Below are positions 10,921 to 22,442 of a stretch of DNA of 64,000 nucleotides, in pieces (within the stretch, counting starts at the first letter, position 1; each line of letters begins with the position of its first letter). The notes beneath the pieces were generated by a model, which had not been told where the DNA came from, searched no databases, and saw nothing but the letters and a program-made list of their open reading frames with translations. Both the position numbers and the translations under genes were made by a program. Origin of the DNA: Dicyema japonicum (lineage: Eukaryota; Dicyemida; Rhombozoa; Dicyemidae); NCBI GenBank assembly GCA_011109175.1, contig RDEW01000034.1:150504-214503 (forward strand), written 5' to 3'.

Positions 10921-11840
10921 ATTTATTTATTTAACACCCAAGACCACGGTAAAACCAAAACTAACTATCACGTGATCCCGATGCGTTCCGCCAAAATCCT
11001 CATTCTTTCCCGGTGCTCCTCCCTCGTACCCACACAAGCTCGTACTGGGCGGCTGACTGTATTTGCAGGGCCACCTTCCCGCATGCCGGAGTTTTGTTTA
11101 ATGAGGGCCTCCAGAGTAGTCGGTCCGGTTCTGTGTCTCCCACAAGACCACCGCTCCGTCATTCTGAAAGCCTTCTTTTGAACGTCCTCAATTTTTCTTA
11201 GTGTTCGTCCATGATAATGAAGGTCCCCACGAAGCACACGCGTACGAGAAGCATGGTTCGATGTATTGCTTGTAAATGTTCATCAAGACTGGGTGGGTAC
11301 CTGTCTTCCATATTCCAGATAAACATTTTAATACATTGATCCTCTTCTCGCACTTCAGAACAATGTTTGCCACGTGTGGTGACAAACATAAGTGTGTATC
11401 CAGTGTCACGCCCAGGATCTTCTGACATTTGGTGAAGGGGATTTCAATGTTGTCCAATTTTAACTTGACAGTCATCTTCCCCAACCTTTTGTCCGAAGTA
11501 AACATAGACGTGACCGACTTTCTGGAATTTATCGTGAGTCGGTTCTTCATTACCCAGGCGTTGAGTCGGTCCAGGTTAATTTGTAATCTTTCTGTAGCAT
11601 TTTGGATATCCCGATCACGCGAGGCCAAAACAATGTCGTCCGCATATGTGAGTAGAACATCGTTATTGGATTCCGGTGTCGGGAGGTCTGCCAGGTATAA
11701 ATTGAATAAGGCGGGGGATAAAGGAGAACCTTGGGGGATACTGTTTGGGAGAAGACGTGAGACTGATTTCAGTCTTCCAAGGCATGCACGTCCCCTTCGT
11801 CCATTTAAGAAATTTGTTATCCAAAGTTTAAGCTTCCCGG
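10921..11840 (-). mobile_element. LINE-J (Jockey-like) 3' half
   Basis: Minus strand encodes the palm and thumb of a reverse transcriptase: IPQGSPLSPALFNLYLADLP near 11730, TYADDIVLASRDRD near 11640, ILGVTLD near 11410, and the C-terminal LRKIEDVQKKAFRMT region near 11180. It ends at HREERMRIL-type sequence and a tail of (TAAA)n near 10921-10940. One frameshift separates the blocks near 11190. The 5' part is missing beyond 11840, where repeat A begins. Related 3' ends occur at 19366-19612 and 34690-34830. Confidence 0.85.
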
Positions 11841-11844
11841 GATC

Positions 11845-12000
11845 TGCACTGGAGGGGTTTCCACAATTGCAAGTATGGACGTCTTTTACCTTTTATGTTG
11901 ATTCCGGATGGACACTGTTTCTGTAGATGTGGAAACTGGATACACTTAATTAGTTGTTTCCTTAACTTCTTTCTTGGTGTATCTGGGGTTAATAAATAAA
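11845..12000 (+). repeat. Dispersed repeat A, copy 1
   Basis: Shares a 150-bp core (GGACGTCTTTTA..., GGAAACTGGATACACTTAA...) and an end of the form GTATCTGGGGTTAATAAATAAATAAG with copies at 21655-21890 (-), 23885-24050 (+) and 54315-54600 (-). No long frame is conserved between copies. The A-rich (TAAA)n-like end resembles the 3' end of LINE-J, so this could be a SINE or a LINE 3' end. Confidence 0.7.
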
Positions 12001-12185
12001 TAAGATTGTAGAAGGGTAGGGAAAGTCGAAAGTTTCTCTTCCATGCAAAACTTGAACTGAGCACCATCACAACAACAGGTGAACCACGCTTTCCCTCCTA
12101 CTGCTTGTATCAGCAAAGTACATCTCCAAGTTATTGTGCCGACGATTGAATATGCCTGTTCTGCCTAGAGATTCGCTATTCCGTA

Positions 12186-12282
12186 NNNNNNNNNNNNNNN
12201 NNNNNNNNNNNNNNNNNNNNNNNNNNNNNNNNNNNNNNNNNNNNNNNNNNNNNNNNNNNNNNNNNNNNNNNNNNNNNNNNNN
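12186..12282. other. Assembly gap (97 N)
   Basis: The gap lies exactly at the edge of duplicated block copy 1: the base after it is inside the transmembrane-gene C-terminal exon. A scaffold join here could be wrong. Confidence 0.99.
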
Positions 12283-13428
12283 ACTTTCAAACGAAATTAG
12301 TTTTTCAAAACTTATTGTATCTAAATTTCAGTCGAGTTTACTAACCATCTGAAAAATAATGATGTTTAATCGTTGTTTTTTTGTCTTTAATTTCAGTAGA
12401 TGATTGTGTTTCAAAGCATCCTTCATCTAAAATTCAGTCGGATTTATTTACCATCTCCAATAAATTCAAAAATCAAATCATCACGGAAAATTGTAATTTA
12501 AAGATGAAATTTCGATAGACACATTTTTATAGCTTTGTGAGATGGATCCACAGTGATTATATCCTCCATTTTAATTTGTTTAAATCGCTTTTTAAGTGAA
12601 ACACATTTATCTTTTTTATACCCAACACAAACAGAAAATCTATTAATACGATATTCATTCCCATTTTGTTTATACGCCGTAATAGATATTTTAGAATAAT
12701 CACACGCAATATATATTTATTGTCTGTATAATATGTTAAGACATTATAGTAATAATCACTGAAATGTTCATCTGTATCTACTTATCAATGCAAACGTGTA
12801 CAATTTCGTATTGTCAATATATGATATTTTGATAATTCCACTTATTACTGCTCGGATTCTATTTTGGTTAAATAAAAACCAAATAGGCGTATTTGGGTCA
12901 TATTTGGGTTACAGTCATTAGCTAAAAAATTTTAATAAAAACCTTTTCCAGTAAAATAATACGAAAAACTTTTATCGTTATATTGCAACTTGATTGAATA
13001 AATTGTAACAGATATATATTTGAAAAACTAATATAAGCATAACCACATCGGTAGTAATCCCCATATTTAGTTTTAGGAATTTTTGTGATATTCGTATATC
13101 GCTTACCAGCTTAAGTACAACAAAAAACGTACCATAATCAATTTCTGTTACTAAGTCAATAGTATAAAACTCATTGTAGAAGTATGGAATAAGTTTAAAT
13201 TTTATGTTAGTGAAAGAAAACAAATCCGTACCATTAGTTTCCCATACATCTATATGTTCTTCAGAGATCAACCTTGATAAACTATATTCCTAAAGTTAAC
13301 GAAATATATACTATAGAAGGATTCTTGTAAATTACATATGAATCAATTAATATATATCTCTCATCACATTTTATTTTGACTATTTTGCTAAACAGAATAA
13401 TTATGATATAATGAATAGTTCTGTTCAT
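12283..13428 (-). pseudogene. Transmembrane-module family, member TM1 (decayed)
   Basis: Paralogue of 32200-33650, matching from the ATG (13426-13428) through the signal peptide, both extracellular modules and the membrane-proximal exon. Its C-terminal transmembrane exon is lost in the adjacent assembly gap. Tiny introns are still recognisable (for example a 23-nt version at the position of intron 2 and a 21-nt version of intron 3). Several single-base deletions relative to the 32-kb copy break the frame in coding exons, such as in the exon before intron 4 and in the long exon near 12680-12740. So it is probably a pseudogene, unless the stretch was poorly sequenced. Confidence 0.75.
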
Positions 13429-13989
13429 GTAATCTAAATTTTATTAGGTCAAATTTTATTTTATTTAAATTTTTATCATTATTGTTTGATTTAATTATAT
13501 ATTAAATATCTATGATAAAAGATATTTCATTACCATTTTTATTAAATTCTTAATTATAGAAAATATAGTTAACATTATCAATTTCTCTAACTATTCCTCC
13601 ATTACTCAACAACGTAAGAATCTTGAACAATAATTCCAGCTTCATCCTATCGTTTCTACTAATCAGCTATACAAGTCGGCAAAAACGTAAATTTGAGAAT
13701 AAAACCCACATCTCTTTAATTCTTATTTAAAGAGTAACGATTGGATTCAGAAAACTGTGGTACTTGAAGGAACACAGCAAAAACCTCTCATTCCTGTCGA
13801 GGTCTCTTAATTGATGGTTTAACTCCTTTTTCTTGATGTTTCCTTTTTCGATGTTAGATAATTATAAAGTGGTTAGTGCTTTCAATCACGAATGGCTTAG
13901 TTAGATTCCTACACTTCCGCCCATATTAACAAGGATTCTTCCTTTTTATGTTTTTTCTATTCCTTAAGCACCAATAGGGATCCACATTA

Positions 13990-16138
13990 ATCGAGAAACG
14001 CTATTTCATTTTTACTCCGTGTTTGCAAAACCAGAGAATTTAAAAAAATAATAAATAGCGACAACAAAAAGTGGACGCTGCTCAACAAACCACTAAGAAA
14101 TCTAAGGCGAACTGAGTTGACGTCTGTATTGTCTTCAGCAAACTTTCCGATTTGTTAGCGATTTTTGGTGAGGTGGAGACTTACTCGTTTTTTCTCTGTA
14201 CAACGGTTAGAAAAATGTCTGAAAAACACTCATCATACAATCGAGAACTCAGGCTAATGACGTTCAACGTACTTGGAATATCGAATGATTGTTCAAGAAA
14301 CGTACTTTGTGACGATCTCGAGAAATATAAAATATCTATTGGCTGTCTACAATAGACGAAAATCGAAAATGGACACGATGAGACATGGAACAACTACCGA
14401 CTGATTCTCTTCTCAACTGAATGCAAGTACTACGGCATGGGATTTGCCCTACAAAAACCCTATATGACGTCTTTGAAGCTAATACCGATCTAGGACTTGG
14501 ATTGGATTATTAATACCCATTCAAAAACGTTGGTTATTGTTAGGGAAATATGCCATTCAGATGCCTTAATTTAATTTTTATTCATTTGATAATAAAATTT
14601 CTTTCATTAAAAAAAATTCAAAAACCGAACAAATCAAAAGGACCAGTAGAAAATCTTCGCCCGATCATACATCTGAATTCTATACGCAAGGTGCTGGCAA
14701 AAATTGCACAAAGCCGGATAAAGGATGTGGCTGATCTATACCTACCAGCAAGTCAAAGTGGGTTCCGAGAAGGGAGGTCTACGGCAGACATTGTATGGAG
14801 CCACAGATGGCGCTGCGCAACGCGCCAAAGATTCAAGAGCGCAACGACAGTGTTGGGAATAGATCTCTCCAGAGCTTTCAACTTAATAAACAGACAGAAA
14901 CTGATAATTGTGCTTGAGAAAATATTGGATGAATCGTCGGTTAGGATAACCAGACTACTACTTGCAAACACAAGACTATCTGTGAGGATAGAAGGAGCAA
15001 CTTCCTGCAGTTTCAAAGCAACGATTGGGACACCCCAGGGTGATTCCCTCTCCCCTTTACTATTCACCATATACCTTGAATCTGCACTCCGCGACCTTCG
15101 TAAATGCTATATAGGAGACATAGAAGAGACATCTTATGCGGATGATGTGGATTTTGTATCACGGGACGTAACCGCACTCCAACACCTGTTAGAAAATGCA
15201 CCTGCGGAGCTTGAGAAATGGTTCCTCAGTGTAAATGTTAACAAAACTGAAATTACGGAAATCAAAAGAGCAGACGATAACATTCATGAAAGATGGAGAC
15301 GTACAAATAAGCTCTACTAGGAGACGCTGAAGATGTACTAAGTAGGAAAACACTGGCAAATGCGGCAATAGCTAAACTGAAGAAAGGATGGCTAGGGGCA
15401 AAGAACTTGGAATTGACATCAGATGCAGGCTTTACAACGCATTTGTGAAACCGATCCTACTGTATAACGCTGGGACTTGGGGAAGTTCCTTCAACGAACT
15501 ATTGAAACTGGATTCGTTCCATAGAAGGCAACTAAGAAGCTTACTCGGAATGGAGTGGCCACGTAGAATATCAACCACTGGTATCTACAACAAGTGTGTG
15601 TTGTTACATCAGCAAGACGTCCGGTGGAGACTATTTGGGCATGTACTTTTTGGCATCTACTAAGAATGTAATAAGAATGAACCCGGACGCACCGCTAACA
15701 AAGCGATGGAAGATTACTTGATAGTTGCGCAAAAACCCTTCCGTGGACGATTTAGATAGACACTTACGACAGCCTTAGACAAAGACTTAAATCGTGTGAG
15801 AAAAAATCTAAAGACGGGAGGCGACCTGGACGAATTGAGATCACTCGCATTGGACAGAGGAAGATGGAATAGACTAACTATAAATATCGATTCTTTGAGT
15901 GTTGCACATGCGGGGCTATAATCATTATGGCTTTTGTGAAAGTGGCTTAATAATAATAATAAAAGCGATTAGGAAAAATAATCTGATTTCTAAATTTATT
16001 CGAAACAATATTACCGGTTTTAGATCTCAGTTAAATTTATCATTTCTGAACTTTTTGTTTAGTGAACTAACTTCCGTTGCTGATCTTAATTCTATGGTTT
16101 TGGCAAGTCGTTCAAATAGTTATGGGTTTTTACATTAG
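13990..16138 (+). pseudogene. Small divergent gene, copy 1, split by LINE-B
   Basis: The two pieces 13990-14163 and 15964-16138 match one continuous stretch at 34210-34524 in the other block. The first methionine codon seen in copy 2 is lost here (ATTAATCGAG instead of ATGAATCGAG). The second piece reads IRKNNLISKFIRNNITGF and continues further than copy 2. LINE-B sits between them with its target repeat AGCGATT. This copy cannot give the original product. Confidence 0.55.
14164..15963 (+). mobile_element. LINE-B retrotransposon with known empty site
   Basis: Flanked by AGCGATT (14157-14163 and 15964-15970), while the duplicated block shows a single CAGCGATTAGG at about 34411, so boundaries are exact. 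Starts TTTGGTGAGGTGG. An endonuclease start (LRLMTFNVLGISND, then IGCLQ) is at 14250-14355. Most of the endonuclease and the front of the reverse transcriptase are deleted. Motifs then follow: SGFREGRSTADIV near 14760, VLGIDLSRAF near 14860, GTPQGDSLSPLLF near 15030, YADDVDF near 15140. The thumb (LLYNAGTWGSSFNELLKLD) is at 15460-15510. The 3' end is GCGGGGCTATAATCATTATGGCTTTTGTGAAAG-like with (TAA)n. Frames are broken at about 15320 and 15660. Confidence 0.95.
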
Positions 16139-16496
16139 TCTTTAAATAATACAAAATAACTATTCATATTCGTACAAGCTATTTTGGTCCTCTACGCTCA
16201 TTATTAATTTAATTTGAGAGAAGTGGACTGTATAGCAGCCTATATTATAAATTGGAAAATTGTTGTCTTGCTAGAATGTCCGGAATATTGATTATAGAGT
16301 AATTATGCCTGGGGACAATTTTCATTATTTATCAGATTCGACGAATTGATCGTCCCCTGTTAGCAAAAGATCTAAACAACCCCCTTCATAGCCTACCATT
16401 ATGAACCAATAATCATTAAAATGCAATAGTAAAGAATCCAATAATATTTTGCATAAAGAATAATATTTAATGTTAGAATATTTACCCTCGATCTTT

Positions 16497-16640
16497 AATT
16501 ATGTTTCCCCATTGGCTTTGTGCGTAACTCAAGATATTCCTTGACGACTTCCATATCTACGCTTGTATAAATCGCAGGATCATCGAGTTTAGATCCACCA
16601 AATCATTGCTCTGACAATTACTTTACTACTTCGAGGATAA
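16497..16640 (-). pseudogene. Conserved C-terminal exon, copy 1
   Basis: Minus strand reads GGSKLDDPAIYTSVDMEVVK then EYLELRTKP before a stop near 16498. The twin at 35023-35154 differs mainly at third codon positions here, which supports coding origin. This copy has a frame change at its start and an indel near its end. Gene identity unknown. Confidence 0.4.
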
Positions 16641-17000
16641 AGCTAGTTACACATGGAAATTTACTTTATTACTTCGAGGATAAAGAATCAACTCAGAATA
16701 ACGGAGAGTTATGAAAGAAAACGTTCGGAAGTTATGAATTATCTCAAAGGAATAAACCAATAAAGTGGGAGAAATTGAATTGTTTTTGATAGCATCCTGC
16801 AGTATCGCTATTTATTTTTGGTGAACCACCTAAACTGGCGCTAATTAGGAAAATAATAGAACCAAGTAGATAAAAGGGGAATCAAGCAGTAAAAAAATCA
16901 TTATTACATTAAGTGTTTACAATTTTTAATTGATTTGTTAAATGTTCTATTTGACAAGGAAATTATTAAAACTCAGCGTTTACTGAAGAGTACAACATTA

Positions 17001-17737
17001 TAAAATGTATGCTGGAGAGACAAGACCTAAGTGTATTAGCAACTCGGAAGTGTAGAAAAGCTTTTATTTAATTTTAATTAAAATTTTAGGAGGAATAAGC
17101 AGGAATTTAATATTATCGTTGATGCTCACATGTTCCGGAATTCGACTTGAAATAATAGTTAACTTTGATATAATAGATTATTTTTATTTTTGACGATGAT
17201 TGACAGTGATGGATCAGTCTCAGCGCTCGCGACATAATATCTATTTGATTTTTGTAAGTTGGATTAATAATATCAAAGTTAAGACGTCGATTTTAGATTA
17301 TGATGTTTTAATCGTTTTTAATTGACTTCGTATCATGACAACGTAGTAAAGGAGGATTTTTTGTTTCTTCACGTTCCCAACACATGAAGAAAGTCCTTCT
17401 TATAGAACTATGACTTCCCTGGACAGTCACCATAATCCTTTCCTTGATCACAAACAAAATTTTTATTATGCACTCGGGAACTATGTGGTTTTCCAAAAAA
17501 CATCTATTTTTGGAATTGCAATATTAAGTTTCATGGGAGTGTTTAAGGCCCACTCACATCCGTTCTGATGAGATGCCTCTAACTCCGTTAATGTCCAGGC
17601 TAAGTATATTTAAGGCCTTTGGTCCCGGATACATTTCAACATCTCATAACATGACGAGTCTCCACCGGAAAAGTGCACAGATGTGTAGGAAGTGCCGTCC
17701 AGGAGTGACTTTTCTGGATGGTCGTTGACAAATAATT
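17001..17737. other. No gene recognised
   Basis: Sequence beyond the right edge of duplicated block copy 1. AT-rich, short frames, no motif seen. Confidence 0.4.
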
Positions 17738-17812
17738 CTTTTGGATACAATTTTGATTTGTATCTGACGTCACCAGACAAGACGAACTACATGACGCACA
17801 CTATGTAAAAAT
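17738..17812 (-). repeat. Dispersed repeat C, inverted copy
   Basis: Reverse complement matches 7548-7625 at TTCGTCTTGTC and GTGACGTCAGATACAA. Diverged. Confidence 0.5.
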
Positions 17813-17848
17813 ATAATGATTTGCTTAATTTAATAAGAATTTATTTTT

Positions 17849-18775
17849 TTGATCAAATTACAATATATTATTTTGATGGAAAAGATTAACTTAAAAAGCA
17901 GGTCCTCTTCAGAGCATTGGACAACCCACATGTCGACCTTAAGTCGTCGACAATATGGCTAAAATTTGGTGACAACTTACCACGATCGGAGGCGCTGTAC
18001 ACGTATATGCAAAACCGCAATATTTTTTGGGGTCGATCACCAAATACATGTCCCCACTGTAAGTCAAAGAGCATGTCGGTTGATCATATAGCCACTTGAT
18101 GTGGATCCATGATCTGCCACGACTATGTGTGAGGCAGAACGAGGTAGTAAGAAGTCTTCATCTTCTACTATGCAATAAATTTGGTATTTGCCACACCAGA
18201 AAGTTGCGTACTTATAAGGTGCAATCTGTAGTATAGAACACCAGAGTACAAATTAAGGTAGACTGTGTTATCCGTACCTCGGTGCTAGTCAAGCACAATA
18301 TACGGACATTGTGCTACACGATAAGTAGTCTGCCCAAGTCCTTATCATAGAGGTTAACATCACGTCTCAAGACCGTTTGCAGAATGTAAAAGTGGAGAAA
18401 AAAAGGAAATTATTACTTTCTTGCAAACGAGATGGGGCAGATGCTTGGTTGCAAAGTGTCGTTATTCCTATAGTATGATGTGGGAAGGAATTGAACAAAG
18501 TAACATAAGGGTGATCTGAATGAGTTGGGAGTAGATAGGAAGCTCCAGATCTATCTAAAGTTAACTGTCTTAAAGCGGACCCTAGAGAGCCTGCCACTGG
18601 AGTACAGGAAGCAGAGCCCTGAGATGACATATGAAAAGGGTTCAATTGGATAAGCGCTCTCGGAGTTGTTTCAGCAACCAGAATCGAACTGCTTGAGAAG
18701 GCTGGCTAACAGGCAGGCAGGAAGGTTGTTGATTATTAAATATATTAACTTTTTTATTGTTGGTTTAATAAGTCG
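17849..18775 (+). mobile_element. R4/Dong LINE, decayed 3' portion
   Basis: Matches 39383-40315 of the long element but with many small deletions and stops. Still visible are the CCHC finger region (CPHCKSKSMSVDH), a damaged nuclease region and the 3' end TTAACTTTTTTATTG. More diverged than the 7096-7515 copy, so older. Not functional. Confidence 0.9.
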
Positions 18776-19119
18776 ATTTAAACGAGATTAGTTGTGATAT
18801 TTTCTGAACTGTTTGAGTATGCCTATGACCCAAATCACAAAGTCTTACAAAAAGACCAAATCAGGTATTTACTGGTCTGCAAATAAGTTAGAATCCATTT
18901 AATCTTTTAGTTGTATCTTAAGACAAAATAGACGGTTAATATTCCACCTGCTTTTTAATTGAAGGAGAACAACATGGCAGATGTCTCTGTTGTGCTCTTT
19001 TTGACTGAATGACCCTTCTGTGATTGCTGAAGTTTTACACTTTAATGTTTTACAATGCTTACGAAAAAGAAGACAAAGTTTTCATTCATCATGAAGCAAA
19101 GTAGATATTTAGTGAATTA

Positions 19120-19340
19120 TGGGTACCTTAATACCTTAATTAAAATGAGGATGAAATGGCGTCCATACTAAGAGGGTACATGAGGAAGTTGGAAGTTGAT
19201 AGATCATTCTCATTACGTACAAGAACTGTTCTTAAAAGAATCCTGGAATGTATGTCTCTTTTACGAGAACGGGAGGATTCCTTTGTTCTGTGCTTAAAAA
19301 ATTACAAGAATTATGTTAAGACCAAACTAACTACTTAAAT
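19120..19340 (+). mobile_element. R4/Dong-like C-terminal fragment
   Basis: The frame from ATG 19156 reads RGYMRKLEVDRS and TRTVLKRILE, aligning with KGYLMQLGVDRK and QSTVLKRTLE of the R4/Dong C terminus, but too diverged to be the same subfamily. Stop at 19336-19338. Only this part is recognisable. Confidence 0.5.
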
Positions 19341-19365
19341 AGCACATTATTTATGAGACATAGGG

Positions 19366-19612
19366 CTTTTTGAGTTACGGAGTGGTGGATTTGTAGGGAA
19401 CATCGAACCGGACCAACTTCTCTGGAGGCCATTATGCAACTAGACTCCATAAATTGGCCCCGTAAATTCAGTCAGCCGCCCAGTACAGCCATGCGCAGCC
19501 ACAGGGGAGGAACATTGGACAAGATGAGGTCTCTAATGGAACGCATCGAATCACGTGATAATGAGTTTACTATCACCATGGTTTTGGGATTTTAAATAAA
19601 CAAGAGGCTTAT
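19366..19612 (+). mobile_element. LINE-J 3' end fragment
   Basis: Matches the reverse complement of 10930-11160: GAACCGGACCAACT, CAGTCAGCCGCCCAGTAC, AACGCATCGAATCACGTGATA and the final GGTTTTGGGATTTTAAATAAAC. 5'-truncated and interrupted by stops. Confidence 0.85.
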
Positions 19613-20363
19613 ACTAGAAGATGCCAAAAACTATCCAACCTCACACACAAGAGACCAATTCCAACAAATTCACTAAGAGTTGATGTAATGACAATTTGCC
19701 TTCTATCATGGTGGTGATAATAAACAGATGTTCACGCTATTCCTCTCTTTCTATATTAGGGATATCAAGTTATTGTTTTATCGGATTGATAGTTGTTGCT
19801 TTTTTAATTTTATTCCAGTAACTATGATGGTATTCATTAGGTTGCCAAGTAATTGACTGATGTTTACTCCACCGTTGAAGAAACGGTATAGTCTATCAAG
19901 AACTCCTTCCGGAGTGTGAACCTCCATTCTGTCAACAGTCAGGAAGAAGTAAGATTAATTTGAATTCTTCAGACATTCATCAAGTACTCTTCTATCATTT
20001 GAAGGGATCAGATTGACCGACTTTCTTGCGGGACCTTCCAATGTACCAACTGTAAAGCGGTAAAGCCTCCGCGAATGCCTCAAAGTATATCGATCTGGGT
20101 GTCCTTCTTTGTGACCATCGTGATATGCAAACGTTTAGTTCCTTAATTATTTAATATAGTTTATAGAGTTTGGATGTGGATATCGCATACGTTTATGGGG
20201 ACAGGAATATTCAATTATTGGATTCTATGATTTAAATATACAATATGAATATGCAGTATACAGAAGGGAGGGGGCACTTGTTTATAATTGCCTTTAAAAT
20301 ATACATCGCGAGGAATTATTATTTATCCCCAAAAGGGTTAACCAAAGTAAAAAAGTTAAGCCA

Positions 20364-20564
20364 CTAATAAAGATCCCGGCAGTCTTCAAACATGCGCGCG
20401 ATGTTTCTGCAAAGCTCCTTTATAATTCCCACTGCATTCTTAAACTCCTTTTTCATCAGAATTTTTAGTGGTGCGGGTTTCTTATGAAATTTACATGTTT
20501 CAGCAGCTACTACCGTTGATTGACGGAAACAGTGAGATTCGACGCCACAGAAAGTGAGGAACAA
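20364..20564 (-). CDS. Hypothetical protein C-terminal exon
   Basis: Minus-strand frame ends ...IIKELCRNIARMFEDCRDLY at a stop near 20366. Composition is lysine-rich and helix-forming, with several cysteines. No family recognised. The start is arbitrary, and an upstream exon joined by a tiny intron is possible but not demonstrated. Confidence 0.3.
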   Translation of the reverse strand: MFLTFCGVESHCFRQSTVVAAETCKFHKKPAPLKILMKKEFKNAVGIIKELCRNIARMFEDCRDLY

Positions 20565-20669
20565 AATTAGTGTTTATTGGAGTTACCAAAAATATTTAAT
20601 TTTTTGTTTTTAATTTTATTTTTTATAATTAATAAATTGATAATAATTTTAAATAAATATATATAGCTT

Positions 20670-21009
20670 TGTGGTGTTGAATGGATCCTGTCAATCTATT
20701 TCTTTCTTAACTGATGTTTTACTTCACGCAAATGATATGATTGACGAAAAAAACTTTCATTTTCTCAAAACGCAAGAATCTGACGAAAGTGTAAGTAGAC
20801 TAATATAATCTCAGACTCTTAAATTTTAAAAATTTGAATTCACTCGAGCCATATGACAGACCACTCAGACTATTGGGGATGAAACTACTAATGAGTACAT
20901 TCTCACTAATAGAATTGTTAATTCAATGTCCTCAGAAGATCGATTTGTACTTACTGATTGTTATATTTAGTTGGAAAATATGTCCAATAATGATGATTTA
21001 TCCTCTTAA
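20670..21009 (+). CDS. Hypothetical gene with 24-nt intron(s)
   Basis: An exon reading FLTDVLLHANDMIDEKNFHF ends at GAAAGT followed by a textbook donor and a 24-nt GTAAGT...TCAG segment (20791-20814). A second exon reads TIGDETTNEYILTNRIVNSM and ends at CGATTT before another 24-nt GT...AG segment (20947-20970). It then reads LENMSNNDDLSS and stops at TAA near 21009. The part between 20815 and 20873 does not stay open, so either the first intron is longer (acceptor CACTCAG) or the gene is damaged. Acidic C terminus. Family unknown. Confidence 0.4.
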
Positions 21010-21654
21010 ATGTTATTTTGAAATATTATTTTATATACAAATAGGCAAAGATTTTTCGTCATAGTTAATTCCTCATATTCATTCCCCCATAGTGTCTCGA
21101 GACACTCAGTGCAAGCATGCTGTAAAGAGATCATTTTCTCTCTTCCCTCTTCCATTAAGTTATTTTTTGGAGTTCCCACAACAGTGTGCCAGTTCCTCGT
21201 TCTTAGTTCGGGTCTTTATCTTCATTTCTTTATGGTGTCACATGATTTACGTTTTTCAGAAGGAACTCAATTCTTATAAACTCCGTTTATATACGCTTTT
21301 AGACTTTACTCGTGTTTTTGTAAAGTTAAGGCTTCATCATAAATCTTTTCTGTTTTTTTATAACGTGAGAAGAATGGATAAATAATTAAGTTGATTTCTA
21401 CATGTTCCTTCAAGACTGTTGATTGTTTAGATAAGAGGTTCCCAAACTTTTTTATCCATTGCCTTCATAGCAAATCAGAAAAAATTGATAGCATTATAAA
21501 TTCAATTGTGTATGACTTGTCTGATTTGTTGATAATTAAAGCGATGAGATGCAACAACACGATCGCTCAATATGAAATTTCATAGCCTCATTGAAGAACG
21601 ACTTTAAGTACATACACTACAATGATTTACACTTGGGTGATTTTAATTTTTAAT

Positions 21655-21890
21655 TTAATAACCTTGGATACACAAAGAAAGAAATTAAAAGTAAACAACT
21701 CGTTAAATGTATCCAGTTTCCAATTCTACAGAAACAGAGCCATCCGGAATCAGCATGAAAAACAGACGTCCATTACTTGCATTTGTGAGAACACCTACAG
21801 TCGAGTGGGGGAGAGCAAACGATCCTTTTCATGCCAGCTTGACACTGGGCGCCACTTATACAGGTAGATATAATGACCCACTCTACTAAA
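21655..21890 (-). repeat. Dispersed repeat A, copy 2
   Basis: Reverse complement shows the full repeat, including a 5' part (AGAGTGGGTCATTATATC, GGCGCCCAGTGTCAAG) shared with 54315-54600 and the AAACTGGATACATTTAA core. Frames here are not conserved among copies. Confidence 0.75.
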
Positions 21891-22154
21891 AAGAACAGAA
21901 AAAACAGATAACTACATTTAATTAGCTACGTAACATCTTTTGAAGACACCTGACGCCACGTAGCATACAAAATCAAATACATGATTTTAAAATACTAGTT
22001 GGATAAATTATTATAATATATTAAATGCATAATTATTAAAATATATGAATAATCGTTTAACACCCACCAGAAATTCATCGCTCCCAAAGGCGCAAAACGT
22101 CAATTCATTTCATATCGTCAACTGTGGGAATCACTATAGATGAACTACTTCGGA

Positions 22155-22442
22155 CCAAACACTCCAGACAATTCTAGAACTATACAAAAAAGATGGTTTC
22201 TATCAATTTTGAAATTAACCATCCGTTGGCGTCTTATATCACTGTCATTTATGTTAGTGGTAATTTTCTTTGAAATATCAGATATGAGAAATCCCAAGAT
22301 AGAGATCACACATTCTCTTTATTTCCCAAAGAGATCGAATACTAAAATCAAGGCGCATGGGAATTTGGGACTAAAATCTTTGAGAGGTTTCTTTAAACAC
22401 AACATCTTATCTTTCCATATTCAACTAAAGAAGTTCTCATAA
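22155..22442 (+). CDS. Hypothetical gene, possible 22-nt intron
   Basis: From ATG 22193 the frame reads MVSINFEINHPLASYITVIY then VSD. Removing a 22-nt GTAATT...TCAG segment (22260-22281) joins it to MRNPKIEITHSLYFPKRSNT and on to the stop at 22440. Without splicing, a different frame covering 22140-22442 is also open and would include one hydrophobic stretch. I favour the spliced reading because of the intron size seen elsewhere, but the two cannot be separated by sequence alone. Confidence 0.35.
   Translation, partial: PNTPDNSRTIQKRWFLSILKLTIRWRLISLSFMLVVIFFEISDMRNPKIEITHSLYFPKRSNTKIKAHGNLGLKSLRGFFKHNILSFHIQLKKFS

Larger units (their letters stand above)
12283..17000. repeat. Segmental duplication block, copy 1
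   Basis: Direct duplicate of 32350-35535. Shared parts are TM1/TM2, the divergent small gene, and the conserved exon near 16500/35025. Copy 1 has an extra 1.8-kb LINE-B (14164-15963). The parts between about 16090-16400 and 34530-34890 differ between copies; copy 2 there holds a LINE-J 3' end. Confidence 0.9.

Noticed and set aside
11429-11926. 165-codon plus-strand frame
   Set aside because: It is antisense to the LINE-J reverse transcriptase, whose motifs on the minus strand explain the openness.
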